Source of the DNA: Cyanophora paradoxa
Lineage: Eukaryota > Glaucocystophyceae > Cyanophorales > Cyanophoraceae
Assembly (NCBI GenBank): GCA_004431415.1
Contig: QPMI01000015.1
Coordinates: forward strand, 248,001 to 312,000
Direction of reading: 5' to 3'
DNA length: 64,000 nt
Shown here: positions 21,901-33,300 of the stretch, piece after piece
Position numbering within the stretch: position 1 is the first letter of the stretch
How the letters are laid out: every line of letters starts with the position of its first letter
The notes under the pieces: generated by a model
Told to the model about the DNA's origin: nothing
The model's database searches: none
What the model saw: only the letters and a program-made list of their open reading frames with translations
Program-made: the position numbers and the translations under genes

Positions 21901-24204
21901 GCTGCTCTTCTCCTTCATGCTGTGCATCGCCATCCTCAAGGGCATGAACCGCGTCGACGCTCACGAGTGGCGCTTCCTCCTCGCGGGCCCCACGCAGTCA
22001 ACGCCCGAGTCGGAGAACCCGGCGCCGGAGTGGCTCTCCGAGAAGAGCTGGCAGAGCATCCACGCCCTCTCGAAGCTGGAAGCGTTCGGCGGGCTGGAGC
22101 AGGACTTCGTGGCGGACATCAACGAGTGGAAGACCTTCTTCGACGACGACGAGTGCCACCGGAGCCCGCTCCCGGGAGACTGGAATGGCCGCCTGAACAC
22201 TTTCCAGAAGATGCTCGTCCTGCGCTCCCTCCGCATGGATCGCGTCACGCCTGCCATCCAGGAGTTCGTGGCTGAGGAGCTGGGCCAGCGCTTCATCGAG
22301 CCCCCGCCCTTCGACCTCGCCTCGGCGTACAAGGACTCGAGCCCGCTCATCCCCCTCATCTTCGTGCTCAGCACGGGCGCCGACCCCGCCGCGGAGCTCT
22401 ACCGCTTTGCGGAGGAGATGCGCTTCGGGAAGAAGCTGCACGCCATCTCGCTGGGCCAGGGCCAGGGCCCGATCGCGGAGAAGATGATCACGGAGGCGAT
22501 GGAGCGGGGGACGTGGGTTCTCCTCCAGAACTGCCACCTCGCCGTCTCCTGGATGCCGGCGCTGGAGCGCATTGTGGCGAACATGAAGCCCGACGGCGTC
22601 CACCGCGACTTCCGCCTCTGGCTGACCTCCATGCCGAGCCCCAAGTTCCCAGTCCTCGTCCTCCAGAACGGTGTCAAGATGACGAACGAGCCGCCCAAGG
22701 GCCTCAAGGCGAACATCATGCGCTCTTTCCTCTCCTTCGACGACACGTTCCTGTCGGAGAGCAAGAAGCCGGACGAGTGGAAGAAGCTGCTCTTCGCCCT
22801 CTGCATGTTCCACGCGATCATCCAGGAGCGCCGCAAGTTCGGCGCCCTCGGCTGGAACATCGCGTACGAGTTCAACCAGTCGGACCTCTCCGTCTGCATC
22901 AAGCAGCTGCACGACACCCTCGACGAGTACGCGCAGATCCCGTACAAGGTCCTCAAGGTGCAGTTCGGCGACATCAACTACGGCGGGCGCGTCACCGACG
23001 ACTGGGACCGCCGCACGCTGATGACCATCCTCGACGACTACTGCAACCCGCAGCTCCTCGAGGAGAACTACATCTTCTCGCCCTCGGGCACGTACCAGTC
23101 GATCAGCGCCCAGAACCTGCGCGAGTACCTCGAGTACATCCGCTCCCTCCCCACGAACCCGGCCCCCGAGGTCTTCGGCCTGCACGAGAATGCGGACATC
23201 ACGTGCGCCGAGAACGAGACCATCGACCTCCTGAGCACCATCGTGACGATGCAGCCACGGACGGGCTCCGGCGGCGGCAAGTCGCGCGAGGACACGCTGG
23301 CGGAGGTGGCGGCCGAGATCCTGGAGCGCACGCCGGCGCCCTTCCCCGTGGACGACGTGCAGGAGCGCTACCCGACGATGTACAGCGAGTCGCTCAACAC
23401 GGTGCTCGTCCAGGAGGTCATCCGCTACAACCGCCTCCTCGTCGTCATGAAGAAGTCCCTCAAGGACTTCTCGGCGGCGCTCAAGGGCCTCGTCGTCATG
23501 TCCGAGGCGCTCGAGAAGATGGGCAACGCGCTCTTCGACAACCAGGTCCCCGAGATGTGGACGAACAACGGCCTCTGCTACCCCTCGCTCAAGCCCCTCG
23601 CCTCGTGGGTCACGGACCTCGAGGCCCGCATCCACTTCATCCAGAAGTGGATCGACGGCGGCGTCCCCAACGTCTTCTGGTTCTCCGGCTTCTTCTTCCC
23701 CCAGGCCTTCCTCACGGGTGCGCCTCACAGTAGTTTCTCTCCCACGCTCCATTTTCTCACGCGCGCTCTCGTGTCTCGGCAGGCGTGCTCCAGAACTTCG
23801 CGCGCAAGTACGGCCTCCCGATCGACACGATCTCCTACTCTTTCAACGTGGTGGACACTGCGATGGAGGAGACGCTCGACAAGCCGGAGGACGGCTGCTA
23901 CGTGCGGGGCCTCTTCCTCGAGGGCGCCCGCTGGGACTACGACTCGCACGTCCTCACGGAGGCGAAGCCCAAGGAGCTCTACTCTGAGATGCCCATCATG
24001 CACTGGCTCCCCTCCCCCAACCGCGTCAAGCCGACGGAGGGCATCTACGACTGCCCCTGCTACAAGATCCTCACGCGGCAGGGGACCCTCTCCACAACCG
24101 GCCACTCCACCAACTTCGTTCTGACGGTCGAGGTCCCGTCCGACAAGCCCCAGGCCCACTGGATCAAGCGCGGCGTTGCCCTCGTCACCTCCCTCCGATA
24201 CTAG
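9918..24204 (+). CDS. Axonemal inner-arm dynein heavy chain (DNAH1-like) with inserted RRM
   Basis: Motor subunit of a flagellar inner-arm dynein, roughly 4,300 residues. The start ATG at 9918 splices in phase to 10014 ([11 protein letters not shown]...). An early conserved stretch contains [20 protein letters not shown], and the tail follows the pattern I remember for DNAH1. Motor: AAA1 P-loop [13 protein letters not shown] (about 16054-16095), AAA2 [14 protein letters not shown] (about 16951), AAA3 [14 protein letters not shown] (about 17985), AAA4 [13 protein letters not shown] (about 19091). The antiparallel stalk coiled coil lies around 19790-20760. The protein ends [11 protein letters not shown], usual for axonemal chains, at the TAA-less stop TAG 24202-24204. 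The 5' third has many 50-60 nt introns, one of them GC-AG (10666-10717). From 16290 on only two introns are seen (about 18497-18553 and 23718-23783). An RRM cassette sits in frame in the tail (12315-12705). Confidence 0.93.
12315..12705 (+). other. RRM cassette within the dynein tail (two exons, phase 0)
   Basis: Exons 12315-12533 (73 codons) and 12598-12705 (36 codons) encode an RNA-recognition motif. RNP2 is KLYVSMV, then [21 protein letters not shown]1-like KCSAYVVF, and a last strand [15 protein letters not shown], the pattern of CELF/Bruno-type RRMs. The upstream dynein exon ends in phase 0 (DPDPAS, 12257) and the downstream one begins in phase 0 ([14 protein letters not shown], 12760). 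The cassette can therefore be included or skipped without changing the dynein frame. Donors are good (GTAAGT at 12258 and 12534). Same strand and same intron style as the host gene. No dynein heavy chain I know of carries an RRM here. Confidence 0.85.
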
Positions 24205-24712
24205 CCACTGCCCCGCCCGTATCTGTCCGCTTCTCATCCGACTCCGGATCCTGCTACTGTACATTCCTGCTGATATTCATGCCTTAGTTATTGATATTGG
24301 TACAGTTCTCTGTAGCCTAGTAGTGTAATGCCTGATATTTTACGGATTTTTCGTGCGATGCGCAAGCCATCTGCATGCCCCAGCGCACGTGCTCGCTTGC
24401 TATAGCGGAGGCCTGTACATGTAGCTAGAGCTGCGTGATGCGCAGTGTGCGATCGGACGGGGGCCACGGGTACCGGTCCCGCTCCGGCAAGGCTAGCCCC
24501 TGGTAAGCGCGCCTCCGGGAAGCCTGAATTCGAATGCTCGATGCCATGATGGCGCGGACACCCTCTTCCCCGGGCTCGGCTGTAGAGCACGGGGAATGAT
24601 GCAGAAAAAGTTGAATCCTGTCTAGAAAAAGTACAGCCTGACCCTGGTCCTACGCCTCCGAGCATGAAACTAACCTGACATCAGACAATGTTGCCTGCGT
24701 CACCAACTCGAC
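24205..24712. other. Spacer between convergent genes
   Basis: About 500 bases between the dynein stop and the stop of the (-) HIRF-motif gene. It should contain both 3' untranslated regions. The word ATGCCATGATGG, reverse complement of the dispersed CATCATGGCAT word, is at 24541-24552. No coding potential seen. Confidence 0.5.
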
Positions 24713-25654
24713 CTAATTCAAGCCGAGGCCGCTGAAAGCGGCAAGAACGGCGTCCGTCTCGGACTCCCGCGCGAAGCGGATGTGCGAGCTGGTTGCGCCA
24801 GTCTCCTCCTCGCCGAAGCGAATGTGAGTGTTCACGCGAACAGCCTCACGCGCCAGCGGGGCGGGGCTCTGCGTCTCGCTGTAGGTCTCGCTATCCTCCT
24901 CCTCGGGCTGCTCCTCGTCGTCAGACTCGCCGGCGTCCTCCAGGCCGCGGGGGTCGAGCGCGACGATCGAGGGCATGGTGGGCTCCACAGCGGTGGCATT
25001 TCCATCGTCTGCGAAGCGTGCCGCGTAAGAATCTTGAAAGTGGGGGCGGCAGCGAGGCCGCTTTCGCACCGTCGAAACGAAGGTGCACGCCGCGGGCAGC
25101 GAACGGCTCGGGGGCCGCGACAGGCGCCTCCTCGACGGGCGCGACCACCGGAGCGATCTCCTCATCGACAACGACGGCGTTGCCGTCCTCGTCGAAGCTG
25201 ATGAACAGAGTCAGGGGCATGACGCGCTCGCATGCAAGGCGCAAGCACCGGATGTGACGGCCCTTCGGGACATCCTCTTTCACTTCCTCATTCTTGGGCT
25301 GCTCGATCGGGGCGGGGATCGGCTGCGCGAGGTCGGGGTGAGCCGGGCACAGTAACCGCTAGCGCGCGCTGGGCTTACCGCGGCGATCGGCTCCGGCTTC
25401 TCGACAGGAGCCGGCTTGTTGATGTTCTCAGATGCGGGGACAGCCACCTTGTTGGTGCGGTCCGCGAGAGGCGACGCCGCCGGCTCGGTGACGGCCTTCG
25501 AGGCGCGCGCGGCGGCGGAAGAGGCACGCGTAGTGATGGGCATGTTTGCTGCTGTGGTACTGGGGCTGCTGGTGGTGGTGCTGGTGCTGGTGCTGGGAAT
25601 GACTCTGCTGGTCTGCTGGTTTGCTGCAACGGCACCTTGGGGGGGTACGCTCAT
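24713..25654 (-). CDS. Small acidic protein with repeated H-(I/L)-R-F motifs, unknown function
   Basis: Starts at a true ATG (25654-25652, MSVPPQGAVAA). The N-terminus is rich in Ser, Thr and Ala (STSTSTTTSSPSTTAA). An intron (GTAAGC donor) follows PAPVEKPEPIAA, and two more lie inside the repeats. After splicing the protein has four similar units: RHIRFDEDGNA, VHLRFDDDGNA, THIRFGEEET and SHIRFARESE, separated by Pro/Ala/Glu linkers such as EEAPVAAPEPFAA. The C-terminus ends in VLAAFSGLGLN. The protein is about 250 residues, acidic and probably disordered. The short motifs could be docking sites for a partner, but I know no family with this arrangement. No signal peptide or membrane segment. 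Confidence 0.6.
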
Positions 25655-26254
25655 CGGCGAAGAGCTCGCTCTTCCGGTCCATCGGGGCGGCTCGAGCTCC
25701 GGCCAGCGCTAACTATAGGAACTGGTTGCGGTCGGCTCAACTTGGCAACTCGTGCCGCAGTGCGCGCGTTATACAGTAGTAGCCGCGCCGGCGCCGGCGG
25801 CAGAGCGCCGCTGGCCCAGTAGTACTCAGTGACCGTAAGCGACGCCGAGTCGGGCGCCGCTACGTATACTAGATCAGCGCCGCGCGCTGAGTCAGAGCGA
25901 CCGTAATTTATAAGCGCCGCGCTACGCAAGATCAGCGCCGGCGCTACTACGCCAGCTTCTAGCGTCGCGCGCGCCGCGAACGTCGGACGGCCCTCGCCAT
26001 CCGAGGAACATCTGAGCGTGCTGTTCGCATACCACAAGCACAGCAACACTGACTCTGCGCGCACCCCAGGTCCGAGCGCCACGGCAGGCGCCGCCACGCA
26101 AGCCCAGCGCTAGCTGGGGTTAGATCCCCACGCGCGCGTCGCGCGCGCCGCGACGGCCCTCGCCACCCGAGGAACATCTGAGCGTGCTGTACGCATACCA
26201 CAAGCACAACAACGCTGACTAGCGCGCAGGAAGCGCGGGGCGCGGGCGGGGCCG
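25655..26254. other. Intergenic spacer with a local duplication
   Basis: About 600 bases upstream of the HIRF-motif gene and downstream of the coiled-coil gene, both on the (-) strand. It should contain the HIRF gene promoter. CGCGCG and GGCGCC words are frequent. A block of roughly 65-70 bases is present twice (see the separate repeat entry). No open frame with coding character. Confidence 0.5.
25985..26222. repeat. Direct duplication, two copies about 166 bases apart
   Basis: Copy 1 starts at about 25988 and copy 2 at about 26154. Both begin CGGCCCTCGCCA, continue with CCGAGGAACATCTGAGCGTG and end in CATACCACAAGCACA. They differ at only a few positions by eye. There are no flanking inverted repeats or coding capacity, so it looks like a local duplication rather than a transposon. 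Confidence 0.75.
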
Positions 26255-29200
26255 TCACAGGTAGCCCGACTCGCGCATGATGCGGCGCACAGTGCTGATC
26301 TCCGACCCGAGCGTCTCGAGGCGCGACTCGAGCTCCTTCTTGCGCCGCCGCTGCTCGGCCGTCTTGCCCGCCGTCGAGGGGAGCCGCGCGTACTCCGCCT
26401 CCAGGCGGTCCTTCTCCACGCAGAGGCCCATGAGCGTCTTCTCGAGCGAGTTGAACTGCAGCTCGTCACGCGTCCGCGGGCCGTCCACCGCGAACGGCAC
26501 AATCTCGCCCTCCCTCCGCCCCGCGGGGGCGGCCGGCGCCGCCGCCGCGGCCGCCGCGGGCGGCGGGGCGGGCCGCGGGGCGGGGGGCGGCTCGGGCGCG
26601 GAGGGCGGCTCGGAGAGGTGGCGCGAGGAGTGGTGCCGGGAGCGCGGCTGCTCCTCGGCGAGCTTGGGCGGCCCCGCGTGCTTGAACTTCTGGTACACCT
26701 CCAGAATCGCCTCGAGCTGCGGCGCGGCGCTCGCGGGCGGGCGGGCGGGCGGGCGGGCGGGCGGGCGGGCGGGCGGGCGGGGGTTGGCGGGGGTATGATG
26801 GGAGGGGCACCTCCTCCTGGCTCGGCAGCCCGTGTTCCAGCGGGTCGATGCGCGGCTGCGGCTCCGGCGCCCGCGGCGGAGGGGCCGGCGGGGGAGGCTC
26901 CGGGGGCGGGGCCGCGCGTAGCGGGGCGGGGTGACGGGCCGCGGCGGCTCGGGCTCGGGCGACGGCGGCTCGTCCCAGGCCATCGCGCGGAGCGGCGGGG
27001 AGCGGTCGCGCTCGCGCTCGTGGTGGCCGTGGACCGAGCCGGCGTCGCTCCCCGTGAAGAGGTTGAAGCTCGTCTGCTGCCCCCGCGCCGTCGAGGGCCG
27101 CGCCACGAGCCCCTGCAGGCTCGTCCGCGGCCGCGCCGCGATCTCCTTGAGCGCCGAGCCCGGGCCCGGCAGCGCCCCCACCGAGGCCCGCACGGGCGAG
27201 GCCGACGAGCGCCCGCCGCCGCCGGCCCGTGCGAGAGCGCCCGCGGCGCGGGCGCCGCGCTCGCCGCGTGCGAGCGCCCGCGGGCCTCTGCGTGCTGCGG
27301 GCGCGCCTCTATGTGCTGCGGGCGCGGCTCTGGCGCGGCAGCGGCCGCCGAGGCCGCGTGGCGGAGCTCGCGGCGGGCCTCGTTCAGCTGCCCGCGCGTC
27401 TCGGCGTGCGCGGCGCGCTCGTCCTGCAGGCCCTTGGTCGCCCCGTCCAGTTTGATCCGCAGCATGTTGCACTCCTTCGCCAGGCGGTCCGCCGCCCCCG
27501 CCGCCTCCTGCCGCCCCCATCAGCGCGGCCCGGCCTCGCCCCGGCGCCCCGCGCCCGCCCGCGCCGCACCTTCTCGCGGCGGACGGCGGCCTGGAGCTCG
27601 TCGCGGAGGACCTCGATCTGCTCCTTAAGCTTGCCCGTGTCGCGCTCACCGGCGGCGGCCTTCTCGCGGGCGCCGTGCAGGTCCCGCCGCAGCGCGTCGT
27701 TCTCGAGGCTCAGCTGCCGGATGGCCGCCACGGCGCGCTTCTGCTGGCCCTCCGCCTCCTCCAGCTTCTCCTCCAGGCCCCGCCGCCCCGAGAGCGCCGC
27801 CTGCTCCTCCCGGTCCCGCTCCTGCAGGGCGCGCTCCTGCTGCGCCCGGCCCCGCGCCAGCTCCTGCTCCAGCTGGCCCACCTGCAGCGGGCCGTCGGCA
27901 AAGCCCGCGGCGCGGGCGGGGGGCGGTGGGGCGCGCCCGCGTGAGGGCCTCGGCGAGCTGCGAGCGAAGCTTGGCCTCGGCCGCGGAAGGCGCCGCGAAC
28001 TGCGGCGGCGGGGGCGCCGCGGAGGCGGAGGCGGCGCCGAGGCTCGGCGCGGCGCCCTGCGGGGGCCCCGGAAGTGAAGCGGACACGCCGGTGGAGGGCG
28101 GCTGCGGCCGGCGGCGGGGCGCCTGCGGGCCGGCTCGCTCGAGAGAAAGGGGGAAGGGGCGCGGGGGGTACGCACGCGAATGACGACGTCGCCGTCGACG
28201 ATCTCCTCGATGCCGGAGGGGGCCTGCTGCTGGGCCCGCCAGTACTGCTCCGGCGCCGGCGCCGCCTCCCACGCCGACGAGGTCCGCGCCGGCGTGGCGC
28301 CGTGCGAGGGCGGGGCCGCCGGGGCGGGCGGGGACGGCAGCGGCGTCGGCCACGCGTTCTCCGCGGCGGTCGTCTGCTGCCCCGCGTCGTGGAACGTCGC
28401 AATGGCTCGGTCCGTCCGCGGCGCCGGGGCCGGCGTTGACGCGGGGCCGGCTGGGGCGCGGGCGCGGGGCCGGCTGGGGCGCGGGCGCGGGTGGCGGGGG
28501 CGGGGGGCCATGGCGACGGCGTAAGGGAAGGCGCCCGGGTGCGCCTGGAGGTACACGGTCTGCGGGGCCGGGATGTACTGCGGGATGGGGACCGGCTGGA
28601 CCGGCGGGGGTGGAGGCGGCGGCGGAGTGGGGGCGGGGGCGGCGGGGGGCGGGGCCGGGGCCGGGGCCGGGGCCGGGGCCGGCGGGGAGATGGCGGCAAC
28701 CGCAGCGGCGACGGAGAGGCGGTTGGTCATCTCGTGGAGGCGGCCGATCTCGGCGTCGTACCGCTCCTGCGCCCGCCCTCAGCAGGGCGGGCGCCAGGGC
28801 GGGGCCCCGGGCAGCAAGGGGGGGACGCGGCGCGCCTTGAGGGCGCGCATGCCGGCGGCGTTGACCTCTTCCTGGACCTCCGTGTTCCGCTTCAGGCTCT
28901 CCAGCTGCCGCTTGATCGGGCTCAGCAGCCGCTCCGCGTCCCCTTCTTGGCCTGCGCGGACGCCTCAGCGACGGCGCGCGACGCGAAGGAGAGACGGCCC
29001 GGCCCGGCGCACTCAGGCGGGTCACGGGGGCGGGCTGCCCGAAGGAGAGCTGGCCGCGCGCCGGGGACGGGTCGAACGGAACCTGAGCCGGCGCTCAACG
29101 GGGCGCCGCAGCTTAAGCGCCGGAGTCGCAAACCTCGCTGATGCGCACGAGGCGCGTGTTGACCATAAGCGACTCGTCCTCTGCGGCCCCGGCGTGAGCT

Positions 29201-30194
29201 GCGCGACACGGGAGGAGAAGTTGGGCCCTCGGACCCTCGCTCTCCGCGTGGGCGACAGCGCTCGCGTTGTCCACCGCGTCGTGTCCGTAGCGGTCGGGCG
29301 CGGGGCCCCGGCGAGACACGAAGGCGGGCGTCGGGGCCGGCGCCGCGGTCGGCGGCGGCCCGTAGAGGACGGAGGCGGGCGAGTCGGGGACGCGGGAGGC
29401 CCGCGACGGCCCGCGGAGGGCGGAGTGGGCGGAGAAGTCGAGCCCGCCGCGCGGGGCGGAGGTGACCTTGTTGCCCTTGTCGCGGCGCGGCGGCTCGGGC
29501 TCGGCATCGAACGTGTCCTCGAACTCGGGCTCGTCTTGCTCGGCGGGCGGCGCCCGCCGCTGCTCCGCGAGGTCGATTTCCCGCCCCAGGATGCGCTCGT
29601 CCTCGCGGTGCGGCCGGTGCCGCGGCGGCGAGGCCCGCGTGGCCAGGGACGGGCTGGTCGCCCGCTGCGGCGCATCCGCGGACGAGGCCTGGGGGGAGGG
29701 CGCGCGGAACGTCGGCAGGCCCTCCCGGCTCTTGATGGCACCCGCCAGGAACCTGCCGAAGGCTTTAGCTAAGCGCCCACTCGCTAGCGCCGCCCGGCCG
29801 CAGCGCTCACTTGTTCAGCGTCTGTGCGCTGAGGCCGCCGCCGCGGGACTTCGGAACGTTATCGCGCAGCGGCACGTTCTCGCCGCCAGCGGGCGGCACG
29901 CTGGACCCGTCCGAGGCGTGCGCTTGCGTGGAGCTGAGGCGGCCGGGCGTCAACGAATCGGGTGGACGGGCAGGCGGGGAGCGCGTACGCAGACCCGAGC
30001 AGGTGGTCGCTCGTTGTCCGAGCGTATTCAATGGCAGCCATCGCCTGAGCCTGCAGGGCGGGCCGGCCAGAGCTCAGCCCGCATCGCTCGCGCGCACGGC
30101 CGGAAGGGCGCACTTTGAAATCGGCTAGGCTACTCAGGACGCTGTCAACTTCCGCGTCCTTGGAGGACCAGTCCTCTGAGAACGCGGAGGACAT
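26255..30194 (-). CDS. Proline-rich coiled-coil protein, possibly centrosomal/basal-body
   Basis: Multi-exon gene starting at ATG 30194 (MSSAFSEDWSSKDAEVDSVL). Recognisable spliced pieces in order are AQAMAAIEYARTTSDHLLG; a long polar region with REDERILGREIDLAEQRR; ERLLSPIKRQLESLKRN, a short coil; a Pro/Ala-rich region (PAPAPAPAP); a long coiled coil with VGQLEQELARGRAQQERALQ and LKEQIEVLRDELQAAV; KECNMLRIKLDGATKGLQ; and a conserved-looking end EKDRLEAEYARLPSTAGKTA with RMKESGYL-like tail (read RIMRESGYL). One intron, 28767-28835, uses a GC donor. The last coil resembles segments in centriole-associated proteins, but I cannot name the family. One splice near 29760-29810 does not resolve cleanly by eye. 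Divergent from UBE3B. Confidence 0.65.
26728..26782. repeat. (GGGC)n tandem tract, probably intronic
   Basis: About 12 consecutive GCGG/GGGC units on the (+) strand. The four-base period would encode PPAR-type repeats in any frame on the (-) strand. It most likely lies in an intron of the coiled-coil gene, between a GTGCCC donor near 26812 and an acceptor near 26728. The G runs could form quadruplexes. Confidence 0.8.
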
Positions 30195-30382
30195 CTTCGA
30201 TGTGAGCTCGCTGCGCGTCAAGCACGACTGGTCGTTGCTTTGGCGTTGTACCCGTCCCCCGGCGCGGTCACTCCGCAAACGTTGTAAACAGGCGCCGATT
30301 GCACGCGCGGCGCGAAGCAGCAGCGATGAAATCATTCACTGAGCAAGCCTGGTCCTGAGCCCGCATCGAGTCCGGTCCAGCG
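30195..30382. promoter_or_regulatory. Shared upstream region of coiled-coil and UBE3B genes
   Basis: Only 188 bases separate the two divergent start codons, so both promoters must lie here or overlap the untranslated leaders. No TATA-like box is seen. Basis is orientation only. Confidence 0.4.
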
Positions 30383-33300
30383 ATGTTCGACGCAATCAAG
30401 GGCCGGAGCAGCAAGGCCAAGAAGCAGGAAACAAAAGAGCAGGTAAGCAGATGAGCGGAGCGCGGCGGGGCCGCCGGACCCCCACAACCAGAACCCTGTC
30501 ACCCGCCTGCGCGGGCGGGGGCCGCCTGCATGGAACGCGAATCGAGCGCTGACATTGATCGACGGCAGTTCATCGAGCGTACAAAGCACGAGCGCGAGCA
30601 GCGACGAGACACACGGGTCTTGGAGGCGTCCGTGGTATGCGCCCCTCGGATGAAGCTACGGCTCGCCGGCCCAGCTGACGCCGGCGGCAGCTGCGCCTGC
30701 AGCAATGGGTGCGGCGGATCCAAGAGGCGCAGCGGGTGCGGCGGCAGAAGCGGGAGGCGTGGGACCATGCGTACAGGGACTTCCTGCCGCCTGACTTCGC
30801 GACGCTGGATCTGACGAAGAGCGGCGACTCGCTGCCATTCTCGAAGGTGCAGCCCACGGCGGAGGATCTCTACCGCGTCGTCTCCGACTTCCTGCGCTTC
30901 TACCGGTCCTACGATGAGGCAGACCACCGCCGCCTCCTCGTCGTCTGCCACGTCGTCCTCCAGAGGTGCCCCCGCCCCGCGCTCCGTGCCCCGCGCTGCG
31001 TCGCCGAGCCGCGCGCACGTGCAGCATGGAGAGCACGCAGCCGGAGTACAACTACGCGTCGAACGTGCTGGAGTCTCGCTCGGGGGCGTGGCAGTTCCAG
31101 ATCCGCTCCTTCCTGCTCGTCTGCATGCGGAAGATCTCCCCCCCGCCGACCCTCTCGCTCCCGTCGCTCGCCTCGGCCAGCTCGGGCGGGCCCCCCCAGC
31201 TGCGATCCAGCCGGAGCCTCGGGAGCAGCCGGGCGCAGAGCCGGGCCCAGAGCCGGCTGCACAGCCGCACGGGCAGCCGCGAGCTCGAGGAGATGCTAGA
31301 GAAGGAGCGCACGCTGGAGACGCTGCCCCTCCGCTGCCTCGTCGTCTTCACTGACGCGACCTCCTGGCGGGTCGGCCCCCTCCCCCCGCCGCCCCTCCCT
31401 CCCCCGCGCTCACGCACACCCGCCCCCCAGATCTGCACGACCGTGATGTTCACGGACACGGGCGGGCGCCTCGGGAAGCAGACGTTCTACTCCAGGGCAC
31501 GCCCCGCCCCGCCCCGCCCCGCCCCGCCCCGCCGCCCGCTGAAGCCTTGCTCGCCCCGCCAGATATCGATGGGGTTCCTGGACTTTCTGGTGCAGGAGGG
31601 CCTCTACAACTTCGTGCACACGGGGCTGGAGCGGGCGCTGATGGGCCACAACGCGCAACTGCGCTCGGCGCGCGCCGTCGAGGAGTTCTTCAAGGCGGTC
31701 ATGATGCTGGCCGTGCGTCCGCTCCAGTTCCCCCAGACGTGGCCCATCCCCTCCAAGATCCACGACAAGTACCTCCAGGTCCGTGCCTCGCTTCAGACGC
31801 CCTTGGGTTAAGCTTAGCTCCTTAGCCGCGCGTCTCTCTCGCCTCCTGTACTTCGAGGCCCTTTAGATCGTTTTTGAGGCTCCCTGCGCTTTATCGTGGC
31901 GCCCGACGCTGGACCGGATCCCCTTGGCTTGAACCTAGCTCCCCGCGCCCCTCCTCCTTCTGACGCCCCCCCTCCGCTCAGTTCGCGCTGGCGACTTTCT
32001 CGCACGCGAATGTTGCGGAGCGGCTGCCGCCGACGGCGGCGGGCCTCTACCAGCGCCGCGAGACCTTCTGCGGCTGCGTCATGGCCCTCGAGAACGCCGT
32101 GCGGCCCGGCGCCCCCGCCCCCGTCTACAGACGCCCAGCGCGCCTAAGGAGGCGTCCCCGCGCGCAGGCCTCGGCGGTGCTGCCGAGCCCCCCGATCTCG
32201 ATGCTGGCCGGCCACGAGGCCCGCCTGCGCGCCCTCGTGGGCAACCTCGTGGAGTTCGCCGTACCCTGGCTCCCGTCCCTGGAGGACATGGTACCCCCCT
32301 TCGTGCAGCTCCTCCACCTGGTCTTCACGCTGGACTACGAGTTCCTGTACCCGGGCGCCTCCGGCTCGGGCAAGGCCGGCGGCGTGGTCGGGGACTTGGA
32401 GCCGGGCTTCCTGGCCCAGGTGCAGCACCTGTGGAGCCCGCACTTCGTGCGGCTGCTCTTCCGGCGGCTGCTCGCCCGCGAGGAGCGCAAGCGGGCCGAG
32501 GCGAGGGCGAACGCGCCGCTGGACGGCACGTCGCGGAGCTTCTTCGGCACCAACGAGCTCGGCTTCAACGCGCAGGCGGCCGCCGCCTCCGTCGCGCAGC
32601 AGAAGGATGCCAAGGCCAAGAAGCGGGGGCTCCTGGGGGTCTTCGGGCGGGGCCACGGCGAGGCGCCGGCCCCGCCGCAGGCGCAGGCGGCCGGCGGCTC
32701 GGGCCACTCGGGCGCGGGCGGCGGCGAGGACGAGGGGACGAGCAGCAGCTCCTCCAAAGGCGGGCGCAGCAAGTCGCGGGGCGGGGGTACCATCGGGGGC
32801 CCCAGCATGGCCGCCCTCCGCGTCTCCGAGTCCGTCCTCGTCTGCAGCATGTGCGTGGCGCCTCCCCTCCCACCCCTGCACCCCAGAGAGACACCCCAGA
32901 GCGCTGTGAGCTGCCTTGAGCCGTGCCCGTCCGCCTCTGACGAGGCGACGGTCGGGGCAGGTACGTGGCGCTGGCGCAGCGGCTGCGGGGCCAGCGGGTG
33001 CACATCCTGAACGCCCTAGCCTTCCTCCCGGACCTCCTCGCCGGCGTCTTCCGCCTCGTCCGCGAGAACCGCCTCCTCGAGCTCCACACCCGCCCCTCCT
33101 TCGACGACCCCCTCGTGCGCCCCGCCCCGCCCCCTCTGCTTTCGCTCCGCCCCTTGGCGAAAGTAGATGCATCGCCTTTAAATAAGCGCCGACTCCTTAT
33201 CCTTGTCCTCCCCTTCTCCCTCTCCTCCACCCCACCCCACTCCCCCTCCCCCTCCTCCCCCCCTCCCTCCCCCCTCGCTCAGACGGGCCGCGGCAGAGCC

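Noticed and set aside
21998..23752. A 584-residue (-) frame opposite the dynein motor
   Set aside because: Antisense of high-GC3 dynein codons; the dynein frame is conserved.
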